A stretch of 10,928 nucleotides of DNA, taken from assembly GCA_040507895.1 (NCBI GenBank), contig JBEVNX010000002.1, positions 1 to 10,928 on the forward strand, in the 5' to 3' direction. Below the pieces are notes generated by a model. It did not search any database and was not told the DNA's origin. It was given only the letters and a program-made list of their open reading frames with translations. Position 1 is the stretch's first letter, and each line of letters opens with the position of its first letter. The stretch comes from JBEVNX01 sp040507895 (lineage in GTDB: Bacteria > Desulfobacterota > Binatia > JACPRU01). This document shows positions 1 through 7,059 of this stretch, one piece after another. Made by a program: the position numbers and the translations under genes.

Positions 1-239
1 TCGTCGACGTGGACGACGAGGCGCGCCGCGTCGCGTGGGCGGTCGTGGGTAGCCAGCAGATGACGCATCACAACGCCTCGGCCCAGGTGTTTGCGGACGG
101 CGCCGCGGGCTGCCGCTTCGTGTGGATCGCCGACCTGTTGCCAAACGAGATCGCGCCTTCGATCGCCGCGATGATCGACCAGGGGATGGTCGTCATCAAG
201 CAGACGCTGGAGCGCGCCGCACGAGAAGCGGCCGCCTAA
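1..239 (+). CDS. SRPBCC-family protein, C-terminal part (5' end outside window)
   Basis: The reading frame is open from base 3 to a TAA at 237-239, giving about 78 residues of the C-terminus. GTG at base 9 is probably an internal Val, because the frame continues to the window edge. The segment around ARRVAWAVVG, THHNASAQVF, FVWIADLLPNE and a long final helix matches my memory of the C-terminal half of polyketide cyclase/START-like (SRPBCC) proteins. In these, the last strands carry the ligand cavity and a terminal helix closes it. The ligand and reaction cannot be inferred. The protein has no signal or membrane segment in the visible part and is probably cytoplasmic. It converges with the glycosyltransferase ending at 473. 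Its stop codon lies inside a repeat (235-275) that recurs at 10810-10850. The family call is fairly firm and the function is unknown. Confidence 0.8.
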   Translation, partial: VDVDDEARRVAWAVVGSQQMTHHNASAQVFADGAAGCRFVWIADLLPNEIAPSIAAMIDQGMVVIKQTLERAAREAAA

Positions 240-275
240 CCTTGATCCGAAATTTGCGTGGGTGGCGTAGGCGTC
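235..275 (+). repeat. Intergenic repeat, copy 1
   Basis: These 41 bases match 10810-10850 at 36 positions in the same orientation with no gap. Mismatches are at 243, 246, 255, 261 and 269. The repeat contains the TAA stop of the SRPBCC gene and the word GATCCGAAAT at 244-253. The first 20 bases after the stop (241-260) also pair in inverted orientation with 444-463. No protein-coding reason for the conservation is visible. Confidence 0.75.
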
Positions 276-402
276 GGGTGCCCGCGCCGCGCGCAGCGAA
301 TGCGGGGCGAAGTCCCGGGGCTGTTTCAGCTTGCACGTTTCGGATGGAGACGATCGCGACCAACGGGAGCCACGAACGCACCTTGGAACGAATGGGTGGG
401 GC

Positions 403-429
403 GCGCAGCGAGCACGGCGCGAGCTGCGC
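403..429. repeat. Hairpin-forming inverted repeat in convergent gap
   Basis: GCGCAGC (403-409) is followed by 13 bases and then its perfect complement GCTGCGC (423-429). It sits between two converging genes, where a bidirectional terminator would be expected. No run of T follows on either strand, so this is a terminator-like structure only, not a proven intrinsic terminator. Confidence 0.4.
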
Positions 430-443
430 CGACGACGGGACCC

Positions 444-463
444 CGTGCGAATTTCGGATCGAG
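444..463 (-). repeat. Intergenic repeat, inverted copy 2
   Basis: Read on the minus strand these 20 bases match 241-260 at 16 positions. They contain the exact word GATCCGAAAT (plus-strand ATTTCGGATC at 451-460). The copy lies 12 bases after the stop of the glycosyltransferase ending at 473 and reads in that gene's direction, as copy 1 does for its own gene. Copies 1 and 2 therefore form an inverted pair spanning about 223 bases of the convergent gap. Confidence 0.65.
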
Positions 464-472
464 TGAACGCTC

Positions 473-3256
473 TCATCCTCCGGAACCGGGACCGGACCCG
501 GTCGGCCGCGCGACGATCTCCAGGGATCCGATCTCGACGGCGTCCGGAGCGTTGCGGTCGCGCCGCAAGCGAGAGCGTCGGGCCGGATCCCAGAGCCCGG
601 CACGAAGCGTGTAGCGGCCGGGTGCGGCGCCGGAGGGGACGATCACTTCGACGGCGTCGCGAATCCTCTCCCCTGGCTGCCACCGCGAAGTCGGGATCGC
701 GCCGTGCGCGGGCGGGTGGTCGGCTCCGAAGCGCGACCCGCCGGGGCCGAGCGCATGCACGAACACGACGAACTCGCGGCCGAGCGGACGGATGCAGCTC
801 CAGAAGAGCTCGAGGGTGAAATAGCCGCCGGCCTCGACTCGCTCCGGAAGCAGCCCGCGGCCGGCGAGCGCGGCCGGGCCGAGATCGGCCGCGAGCTCGA
901 CGGGCGGGTCGAAGCCGCGGCGGATCTCCGTGAGCCGCGTCCGCTCGGCTTCGTCGGAGGCGTGCGCGAGCGCGCGGTCGACACAGAAGGAGCCCTTCTC
1001 CACCGCGGCGCAGCGCCGGGATTCGGCGATCGCGAGATCGCCGAGACCGAGCGCATCGAAGCTGAGCACGTTCGTTCGGTGCGCTCCGCCGCCGAAGAAC
1101 TGCTTGATCCAGAGCACCCGCCCGAGCCGGTAGAGAGGCTCGGGATCGTCCGGGCTCGCGCGCGCGGCGCGGGCGTAGTCGCGCGCCACTTCGTCCCACG
1201 GGGTCGAGTCGACCGCGGGGGCGTAGCGCGCGTGCAGGCTGTGGTAGCTGATCCCGACGAAGCCGCGGCGCTCCGCCAGGAGGCCGGCGAGAAGATCGGC
1301 CTCTCCTCCCTCGGTCTGCGGCGCGTCGGCCGCGCGCACGAACATCTCGGTCACCGACCAGTCGTAGCGCGGGCTGCCGTCGAGCAGCCGCACGCGCAGA
1401 TGACGCGCCCGCACCGGCTCGAAATAGAAGGAGACCCGCCCTTGGTCGTCGAGCTTCGGATGCCCGTTCCACCAGTACCAATTGAGGCCGTCGAGACGGC
1501 TACGCTCCATCCAGTTCTCTCCGTCGAGCGAGGTCTCGAGCACGGCGGCATTGGGGACATCGCGGATGCGTATGGCCGAGAGCAAGTGAACTTCGTCGAT
1601 CGAATGGGTTTCCCCGAGATCCACCGAGAGCCAGTCGCCCGCTTCGCGCGGGCGCTTTGTGGACCAGCCGCTCAGCGGGTCGCGGTCGACGAGCGTCGCG
1701 AGGTTGTCGCGGTCGGCGATCGCGTCGAGCTTCCAGCGCGCGGGCGAGAGCCAGCCGCCGCCGCCGGTCGGAGGCCGGAAGCCGTAGAAGATCCAGTACG
1801 CTCCGGCCTTCAGTCGCCGGAGACCGCCGAGCACGCCGAGCGACCGCGCGAGCTCGGTCGGGTGAGGGATCATCAGGATCTCGTGGGTGATGATCGCCGG
1901 AGCGGCCGCGTCGTCGACGGCGTTCAAGTAAGGCATGTGCGGAATGCCGTAGTAATCCGAAACGATGATGCGCTCGCGCGATGCGAGATTGATCGGCAGG
2001 GAGATGCGGTTGTGAGCGTAGGCGCGGGTGATCCCCAAGCGATCGAGCGCTGCGATCGCCGCCGGAGCGCCGCCGTCACGCTTCGCCGCGCTCCAGCGCG
2101 CGTAGCGAAGGTGATCGTGAACCCCTGGCAGCAGCGCGAAGACGGCGACGGCGATGGCGAGCAGGCGCGAGTGGCCCGCCGCGGTGGCGACGGCGCCGCC
2201 GACGAGGATCGGAATGACGGTCGCGAGGGGCATGATGTAGCGCGCGAACATCGGGCTCAGGCCCCATCGGCTTCTCGCGTAGCAAAAGGCGGTCACGACG
2301 AAGAGCGCGAGCATGAGCCCCGCCCCCACACGCCGCACCCGCCGCTCGCTCGCGACGCATTGCGTGACGGCGAAGATCACGAGGCCCGCGACCATGATCT
2401 GTCCGTAGCGCATCCACACCGCATAGCCGGCTTCGTCCAGCCAGAACTGCGAGTTCGCGGCGGCCAGGCTGCCGGCACTCTCCCAGAAGCCCGACCACGC
2501 GGAGGCGATCGAGGCGGGCTGATAGTCGGCGGTCAGAAAATTCCGCACCGTGATCCAGTCGTGGAGAGCGTTCCACGCCCAGAGCGGCGCGCTCCCGATG
2601 AGGAATCCGACGACGAGACGCACGCCCGTCGCTCCGAAGGCGCGCCACCGCTCGACGGCGAGAAACGTCAGGGCGACCGCCACTGCGTAATAGAGCCCGA
2701 GTTGGTGGCACCACGTCGAAGCGCCGAGTGTGAGCCCGCAGAGCCATGTCCAGTACGGTCTCGCCGGCCGATCGACGAGCTGTCGAAGCGCCGCCAGGCA
2801 AGCGATCGACCCGAGCGCTTGGAAGACGGCGTAGGCCGTCAGCGTGTGGTAGCTGTAGTACGCGGAAGGAATCGCGAGGTAGGCGAGCGCGGCGAGGCCC
2901 GCGATCTCTCCCCAGAGACGGCGAGCGAACGCGTAGACCGCCGCCGCGCCGCAGACGGCCACGCCGATCGCGACGCAACCGAAGGTCTGCACGGGCTCGG
3001 TGCCGAGCGCGTAGAACGGGGCGAGCACGTAGGAGAAGAGCGCTCCGAAGTAGGGCTGTCCCCAATAGAGCACCGGCGTCTCACCGCGAAGCACCGCGAG
3101 CGCCTCGAGACCGAGCGGCGCCGGCTCGTAGGGAACGTCCGCCCAGTAACGGGTCTGCAGCACGGCGAGCCGAGAGAGAGAGACGGCGGCCAGGCCGAGG
3201 AGAAGCCGCCACCAGGCCCCGGAGCGCGAGCCGAACGCGTTCTCGTCGGCGTTCAT
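473..3256 (-). CDS. GT-C fold (GT39/ArnT-like) membrane glycosyltransferase with discoidin-like C-terminal domain
   Basis: This 927-residue protein starts with ATG at 3256. No good ribosome site is visible, but the start sits just before the first membrane segment. Residues about 15-380 form many hydrophobic helices. The first outer loop (YEPAPLGLEALAVLRGETPV, then YWGQPYFGAL) resembles the acidic loop of GT-C/PMT-type enzymes, which transfer sugar from a polyprenyl-phosphate donor outside the membrane. Residues about 505-645 look like an F5/8 type C (discoidin) carbohydrate-binding domain: WSTKRPREAGDWLSVDLGE, then LETSLDGENW, then ARHLRVRLLDG. Residues about 650-775 are helical and TPR-like. 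Residues about 785-917 form a beta-sandwich with the FVVFVHALG, PTSRWQPGE and PGRYTLRAGLWD pattern often found at the end of such proteins. The C-terminal part should lie outside the membrane. A possible promoter lies at 3304-3332. The acceptor is unknown. The GT-C assignment is firm; catalytic residues are not proven. Confidence 0.9.
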   Translation of the reverse strand: MNADENAFGSRSGAWWRLLLGLAAVSLSRLAVLQTRYWADVPYEPAPLGLEALAVLRGETPVLYWGQPYFGALFSYVLAPFYALGTEPVQTFGCVAIGVAVCGAAAVYAFARRLWGEIAGLAALAYLAIPSAYYSYHTLTAYAVFQALGSIACLAALRQLVDRPARPYWTWLCGLTLGASTWCHQLGLYYAVAVALTFLAVERWRAFGATGVRLVVGFLIGSAPLWAWNALHDWITVRNFLTADYQPASIASAWSGFWESAGSLAAANSQFWLDEAGYAVWMRYGQIMVAGLVIFAVTQCVASERRVRRVGAGLMLALFVVTAFCYARSRWGLSPMFARYIMPLATVIPILVGGAVATAAGHSRLLAIAVAVFALLPGVHDHLRYARWSAAKRDGGAPAAIAALDRLGITRAYAHNRISLPINLASRERIIVSDYYGIPHMPYLNAVDDAAAPAIITHEILMIPHPTELARSLGVLGGLRRLKAGAYWIFYGFRPPTGGGGWLSPARWKLDAIADRDNLATLVDRDPLSGWSTKRPREAGDWLSVDLGETHSIDEVHLLSAIRIRDVPNAAVLETSLDGENWMERSRLDGLNWYWWNGHPKLDDQGRVSFYFEPVRARHLRVRLLDGSPRYDWSVTEMFVRAADAPQTEGGEADLLAGLLAERRGFVGISYHSLHARYAPAVDSTPWDEVARDYARAARASPDDPEPLYRLGRVLWIKQFFGGGAHRTNVLSFDALGLGDLAIAESRRCAAVEKGSFCVDRALAHASDEAERTRLTEIRRGFDPPVELAADLGPAALAGRGLLPERVEAGGYFTLELFWSCIRPLGREFVVFVHALGPGGSRFGADHPPAHGAIPTSRWQPGERIRDAVEVIVPSGAAPGRYTLRAGLWDPARRSRLRRDRNAPDAVEIGSLEIVARPTGSGPGSGG

Positions 3257-3303
3257 CGATGGGCGCGGAGAAACGGGCGTGCGGAGAGGATCGACGGTTT
3301 CGG

Positions 3304-3332
3304 TAAAAGCCGGAAAAGACTCGCGCCGTCAA
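3304..3332 (-). promoter_or_regulatory. Possible sigma70-type promoter for the membrane glycosyltransferase
   Basis: On the minus strand, TTGACG (3327-3332) is followed by 17 bases and CTTTTA (3304-3309). The -35 hexamer is one base from consensus and the spacing is ideal, but the -10 hexamer is poor. The predicted transcription start would be about 40 bases before the ATG at 3256. This is a pattern match only. Confidence 0.35.
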
Positions 3333-3452
3333 TAGCGACTTGTGGGCGCGTGTCGAACCGCCTTCGCGCCGACTTGTCCGTCCGTGCGATTCTCGCCGCG
3401 CGGTCGGCCGATCACGTCCTCCGAGGACCGGCGGCCGCTGTTCGACTCAGAT

Positions 3453-3462
3453 ATTTCGGATC
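3453..3462 (-). repeat. Intergenic motif GATCCGAAAT, copy 3
   Basis: The minus strand reads GATCCGAAAT, starting 12 bases after the stop codon of the oxidoreductase ending at 3474. The match to copies 1 and 2 is exact over 10 bases but does not extend clearly on either side. Its position and direction relative to the upstream gene match copies 1 and 2, which is the main reason to list it. Confidence 0.5.
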
Positions 3463-3473
3463 CCGCCATCCGC

Positions 3474-4676
3474 TCAACCGACGTCGAGCGCGAAGAAGCG
3501 CTGCCTCGCCGCTTCGTCGGCCGGGAAGCGATCGGGGCCGCCGACCGGCGTGTCGTGCAGCCGCTCCGGGTCGGCGAGCAGGTGCGGGAGCACGCGCGCG
3601 CGGCGCGCGTCCGCCTCGGGGCCGATCTCGAGCAGAAGCTCGGTGTACCAGAGGTCACAGCGGTGCACGATGGCGTGGTACGCGTCGTGGGCGGAAGCGT
3701 ACTCGTGGCCTGCGCGGTTCCAGTCGCTCTCACGGGCGAGCGCATCGGCCAGAACACGTACGTCGCGTAGCGTGAGCGCCATCCCCTGCCCCCACGTCGG
3801 ATCGCTGGTCGCCGCGGCATCACCCACGAGCGCCACGCCCTCCTTGTACGGGTGCTCGACCCACTCGTCCGTCGCGTCGAACGTGGCGAGCGGCCCCGCC
3901 GCTTTCGCCTCCCGGTAGAACGCCTCGGGGAAACCGATGGCGCGCGCCGCGGCGATGAAGCGCGCCACGTGCCCGGCGCCCTGAAGGCGGATCTCGCCGT
4001 TCTCGACGTGCTCGCCCACGTAGGCGCGCGCCCGCCCGAGGCCCTGCGGGAAGACGTAGCTCACGCGCCCGCGTTCCAGATCGAGCGCGGAGTGGAGCAC
4101 GTCGGTCGGAGCGTCCACCCTTTCGAGGTACACGCCAGCGAAGAGCCGCCGTTGGCGGTCGCGCTTCGGCTCGAAGCCGGCCACGCGCCGCAGCGGCGAG
4201 CCTCGGCCGTTGGCGACCACGACCATCCGGGCCGCGAGGGACTTTCCGCCGTCGATCTCCACCTCCACGGCCGCGCCTCGTCGAACCGCTCGCGCCGCCG
4301 CACCTCGCCGGACCTCCGCGCCCGAGCGCTCGGCCGCGTCGAGCACGGTCTGCTGCATGCTCGGATGATAGAAGCTCAGCAAGCAGTTCCCCGACCCGCT
4401 TGCCGCCTCGATGTCTCGGCGCATCACCCGCTCGCCGCGCACGAGGAAATCCCACCAGCGAAGCGGGTTCGCCAGCGGCCGCAAGAGCTCGAGGAGCCCG
4501 AGCCGCTCGGCCTCTTCGCATCCCCACGGCACGAGCCCTTCACCGCGCACGCGGTCGCGAAACTCGCGGGTCTTCTCGACGACGAGCACGCGCGCACCGC
4601 GCTCGGCCATGACCTTCGCGAGCGCCGCCCCGCCGAGCCCGCCGCCGACTGCGATCAGGTCCCACGAGCGACTCAC
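3474..4676 (-). CDS. FAD-dependent oxidoreductase (group A flavin monooxygenase fold)
   Basis: This 400-residue protein has the usual length for single-component aromatic or polyketide-type hydroxylases and the UbiH/geranylgeranyl-reductase superfamily. Residues 5-35 are the ADP-binding Rossmann unit: WDLIAVGGGLGGAALA, ending in LVVEK with Glu34 placed to bind the ribose. A DRVRGEGL segment follows at 41-48. Residues about 281-306 (VALVGDAAATSDPTWGQGMALTLRD) are the second FAD-binding motif with its GD pair. No signal or membrane segment is seen, so the protein is probably cytoplasmic. Start choice: GTG at 4676 places the Rossmann strand at residue 5 and is preceded by GGTGAG four bases upstream. 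It lies 217 bases upstream of the membrane glycosyltransferase on the same strand, too far for tight coupling. It is divergent from the gene at 5014. The substrate cannot be deduced. Family assignment is firm. Confidence 0.92.
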   Translation of the reverse strand: MSRSWDLIAVGGGLGGAALAKVMAERGARVLVVEKTREFRDRVRGEGLVPWGCEEAERLGLLELLRPLANPLRWWDFLVRGERVMRRDIEAASGSGNCLLSFYHPSMQQTVLDAAERSGAEVRRGAAARAVRRGAAVEVEIDGGKSLAARMVVVANGRGSPLRRVAGFEPKRDRQRRLFAGVYLERVDAPTDVLHSALDLERGRVSYVFPQGLGRARAYVGEHVENGEIRLQGAGHVARFIAAARAIGFPEAFYREAKAAGPLATFDATDEWVEHPYKEGVALVGDAAATSDPTWGQGMALTLRDVRVLADALARESDWNRAGHEYASAHDAYHAIVHRCDLWYTELLLEIGPEADARRARVLPHLLADPERLHDTPVGGPDRFPADEAARQRFFALDVG

Positions 4677-5013
4677 GTTCTCACCGTCCGGCCAGCTCCA
4701 AGGCTTCCGTTCCTAGCGTGTCTCGGTCATCGCGACCAGCGAAGCGGTCTCGCCGAGGATTCCATCCGGGCGAGCCGATCCCCCCGGTTGGCCGCCGTAG
4801 GACCGGCGGTACGAGGCCATCCCGCCACGCTTATCCGGCACGGCCGGAGGCTTACTTGCAAAAGGGGTTGGGGATCCGCCACAAAGGATGGAGTGCTCTC
4901 CTTACGGGTCGGTTCGCCGCCAAAGTGAGAGAAGGGGTTTTGTCGGGGGTGGTGTACTACTGTGACGGCCTGGTTTCTTGAGAGGCTAGGCAACAAGGAC
5001 GGGTCGGCGCATC
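4677..5013. other. Divergent intergenic region, no gene seen
   Basis: These 337 bases separate the oxidoreductase (-) from the GT4 glycosyltransferase (+) and should hold both promoters. I found no convincing -35/-10 pair in either direction. A nested inverted repeat spans 4789-4819 (TGGCC at 4789-4793 against GGCCA at 4815-4819, with a shorter inner stem). The right half (about 4850-4980) is less GC-rich and purine-rich, which fits a leader or promoter zone for the gene at 5014. Open frames here have low-complexity, Arg-rich products and are not believable genes. Confidence 0.5.
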
Positions 5014-6390
5014 ATGGCGCGAGAGCAGCCCCCAGCTCGACCCGCGCGCCAGCTGAGCTTGCGTAAGATTTCTAGAACAACGCCCATGGCGCACCGCTCG
5101 GACACGACCTCACCCATCGTCCCAGACGTTGGGGTAGTAGCCGTTACGGATGATTCCTGGAATGGCTGCTGGACCACGCGCCATTTCATCCTCCAGCATC
5201 TGGCTCGCTTTTTCCGCGTGGCCTGGCTGGAGCCGACTCGCGGGCAATGGTGGACGCCGACGAGCCGGGCGCGAGCCTTGAAGGCGGATGAGTGGGAGGT
5301 CAACACGGTCAAGACCGCGGGCTTGACCGGGGTGATGAAGTGCGAGCCCTTTAGATGGCTCCCGGATTTCTACAAGCCGCAATCGGCGCGCCGTGTTCTA
5401 CGCTACTTGCGCTACGCGAGAGCGGCTTGGTCTCTGAGAAGATTGGGCTGTACGCGCGTCGTCCTCTACGTGTGGCGCCCCACCTACGTGGATGCGCTCG
5501 AAGCCCGGCGGTGGTTCGACGCGGTCGTCTATCACATCGACGACGAGTACACGTTCTCCGAAACCGCCACGCCGATCACCCCGACCGAGCTCCGGCTCAT
5601 CCGTGAGTCCGATGCCGTCATCGTCCATTCGCCTCAGCTCGCCGAGCGCAAGGGCGGCATCAATCGCCGGACGTTCGTCGTCCCGAACGGGGTCGACTAC
5701 GATCTCCACGCTCGACGGCACGAGCCGCCGGCGGCCATCAGCGCCCTTCCGCGCCCGCGGATCGGCTACATCGGCGTCGTCAAGAAGCAGCTCGACATCG
5801 CGCTGTTGTGCAAGCTCGCGGAGCGAAGCAGCAACTGGTCTTTCGTGCTAGTCGGCCCGCTCGGCAATCTTTCCGGGGTCGAGGCTGACTTTCAGACCCT
5901 GACCCATCTGCCCAACGTGCACCTGCTCGGCTACCGGGAGCCGGATGACCTGCCCGCTTACCTGCAAGCCTTCGATGTCTGCATCATGCCGTACAAGGTG
6001 AATCACTACACCGACTGCATCTATCCCCTCAAGCTTCACGAATACCTCGCCAGCGGGAAACCCGTCGTCGCGAGCGACATCCGCACGCTCAGAGATTTCT
6101 CGCACGTCATCTCCCTCGCATCCGGCGTGGACGGATGGATTGCGGCCATCCAATCGTCTCTGACCGAGGAGGCTCGCTCCGACAAATCCGTGTCGAGCCG
6201 ACGGGCCATCGCCGCACAGCATGACTGGCGCCTCTTGGCGAGCAAGACGGCGAGCATCATCGCCTCCTTACTCGGGGACGAGGTACGGAATAGGGTGCCG
6301 GAAGTGCAACCGGCGATGCCGGCGGCACCGATCGAGCAGACAGTGCCGGAGGCAGTGGTCGACCGCGCGACCGCAGTCAATCGCGCGTGA
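5014..6390 (+). CDS. GT4-type (GT-B fold) glycosyltransferase
   Basis: This soluble protein of up to 458 residues probably transfers a sugar from a nucleotide-sugar donor during cell-surface or exopolysaccharide assembly. The N-terminal domain starts near residue 37 (VPDVGVVAVTDDSWNGCWTT) and includes WLEPTRGQWWTP. A VVYHIDDEYTFS segment lies at 171-182 and VVPNGVD at 222-228. The second Rossmann domain opens with RIGYIGVVKKQLD at 249-261. The donor-binding segment YPLKLHEYLASGKPVVASD at 337-355 carries the E-x7-type glutamate. NVHLLGYREPDDLPAYLQAFDVCIMPY is the usual GT4 approach to that site. The last 30 residues are Pro/Ala/Val-rich and look disordered. The start is uncertain: ATG at 5014 adds a basic, family-unlike tail of 24 residues, while ATG at 5086 fits the family better. 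Neither has a well-spaced Shine-Dalgarno site. It appears monocistronic. Donor and acceptor are unknown. Confidence 0.9.
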   Translation: MAREQPPARPARQLSLRKISRTTPMAHRSDTTSPIVPDVGVVAVTDDSWNGCWTTRHFILQHLARFFRVAWLEPTRGQWWTPTSRARALKADEWEVNTVKTAGLTGVMKCEPFRWLPDFYKPQSARRVLRYLRYARAAWSLRRLGCTRVVLYVWRPTYVDALEARRWFDAVVYHIDDEYTFSETATPITPTELRLIRESDAVIVHSPQLAERKGGINRRTFVVPNGVDYDLHARRHEPPAAISALPRPRIGYIGVVKKQLDIALLCKLAERSSNWSFVLVGPLGNLSGVEADFQTLTHLPNVHLLGYREPDDLPAYLQAFDVCIMPYKVNHYTDCIYPLKLHEYLASGKPVVASDIRTLRDFSHVISLASGVDGWIAAIQSSLTEEARSDKSVSSRRAIAAQHDWRLLASKTASIIASLLGDEVRNRVPEVQPAMPAAPIEQTVPEAVVDRATAVNRA

Positions 6391-6696
6391 GGGCGCTTAC
6401 ACGCAACCTGGGGCGAGCACGAGCACGCCCAGTGTGCCCACTCGAGCGTGGCCGCTCGAATCGAGCACACTGCGGATGCACTCGCCCGCTCAAGTTGGTC
6501 GCGCTCGTCGCGCGCTGTGCGCGTTGGCAGCGTACCGATCTTCGGCGGGACCTGGTGATGGCGGGTAAGCTGCTCTTGGGACAAACCGACGAGTATCCGT
6601 TCTAGCTCGGCGGCGACGCCCAAGGCGAGAACTGGGCGCATCCTTTCAGGCAGCTGCATATCGACCGTGAATCTGAGGCCGCCGCCGCGTCTGGTG
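6391..6696. other. Gene-free stretch with two inverted repeats
   Basis: These 306 bases lie between the 3' ends of the converging GT4 gene and the small lipoprotein gene. No open frame gives a believable product. A frame starting with GTG at 6387 overlaps the GT4 stop as GTGA, but its 72 residues are Arg/Cys-rich with no recognisable domain. The stretch holds the hairpin at 6431-6471 and one arm of the inverted repeat at 6659-6709. Confidence 0.5.
6431..6471. terminator. Two-step hairpin after the GT4 gene, terminator-like
   Basis: AGTGTGC (6431-6437) pairs with GCACACT (6465-6471). Inside it, TCGAGCG (6442-6448) pairs perfectly with CGCTCGA (6453-6459) around a four-base TGGC loop. An internal bulge of 4 and 5 bases separates the stems. 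The structure starts 41 bases after the GT4 stop. No T-run follows, so it may slow or stabilise transcripts rather than act as a classic intrinsic terminator. Confidence 0.45.
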
Positions 6697-6709
6697 TCAA
6701 CGGTCGATA
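6659..6709. repeat. 10-bp perfect inverted repeat around the lipoprotein stop codon
   Basis: TATCGACCGT (6659-6668) and ACGGTCGATA (6700-6709) are exact reverse complements separated by 31 bases. The right arm lies in the last codons of the lipoprotein gene, whose stop is at 6697-6699. It could be a 3' stem-loop, a protein-binding site or a recombination scar. No T-run is present. Confidence 0.5.
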
Positions 6710-6918
6710 CAGTAAAAGACGTAGTTCCTCTCCCAGGGGTCTGCCTTTATGGTCATTTGGGCGATCCGCGAGTGCTTTGCGCATTCCGCCTCCGCGAGCT
6801 CCTGAGCCCGGGCCACGTCCAGCCATTGGGACTCTATGATGACAGATCGCTCATTGGAGCTTACGACGTGCGTTGCACAGCCTTGCATCACAAACAGAGC
6901 GATCAGGAGTCTCCGCAT
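6697..6918 (-). CDS. Small putative lipoprotein
   Basis: This 73-residue product starts with Met-Arg-Arg, followed by a short hydrophobic run and a lipobox-like VMQGC. Cys14 would be the lipidated residue, exported by Sec and cut by signal peptidase II. The mature part is about 60 residues with a helix-like QELAEAECAKHSRIAQM and an ending YVFYC. Two cysteines remain in the mature part (one in AEAECAKH, one near the end) that could form a disulfide. The pattern resembles small uncharacterised proteobacterial lipoproteins with AE-x-x-CAK and F-x-C motifs, from memory only. Start choice: ATG at 6918 begins the signal peptide and has AGG about eight bases upstream. The frame stays open upstream to 7224 and runs into the decayed cyclic-nucleotide-binding domain, so a longer 175-codon model is possible but unlikely. 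Function is unknown. Confidence 0.7.
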   Translation of the reverse strand: MRRLLIALFVMQGCATHVVSSNERSVIIESQWLDVARAQELAEAECAKHSRIAQMTIKADPWERNYVFYCIDR

Positions 6919-7059
6919 TGGACCTGATTCCATCCTTCGCCCTATACTCCGCTTTACCGGTAGCTCCGCGTCGGACCGCGCGAACGGCCGCTCGATCGAT
7001 AGCTGCTGAAGTGCTGGGTGCCGAGTCTCCGATGTCGAGCTTCCGCGCTGCGGCCGCCC

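Noticed and set aside
234..276. GCCTAAC at 234-240 and 10809-10815 fits an integron attC RYYYAAC core, and overlaps a stop codon as cassette sites often do.
   Set aside because: No GTTRRRY partner core or paired L boxes follow within attC distance, and there is no integrase in the window.
2076..3065. 329-codon minus-strand frame inside the GT-C gene.
   Set aside because: It is an Arg-rich out-of-frame shadow of the membrane protein coding on the same strand.
704..3775. A 1023-codon open frame on the plus strand running antisense through the whole GT-C gene.
   Set aside because: The product is a low-complexity run of Arg, Glu, Ala and Gly with no domain. It is the expected mirror of high-GC codon use in the minus-strand gene, whose protein is clearly recognisable.
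4932..4963. TACTAC/TACTGT near 4955-4963 as a -10 box for the GT4 gene.
   Set aside because: No acceptable -35 hexamer lies 16-18 bases upstream, so I could not support a promoter.
6387..6605. 72-codon frame whose GTG start overlaps the GT4 stop as GTGA.
   Set aside because: The product is Arg/Cys-rich without a recognisable motif, and it runs through the hairpin at 6431-6471. The overlap looks accidental.
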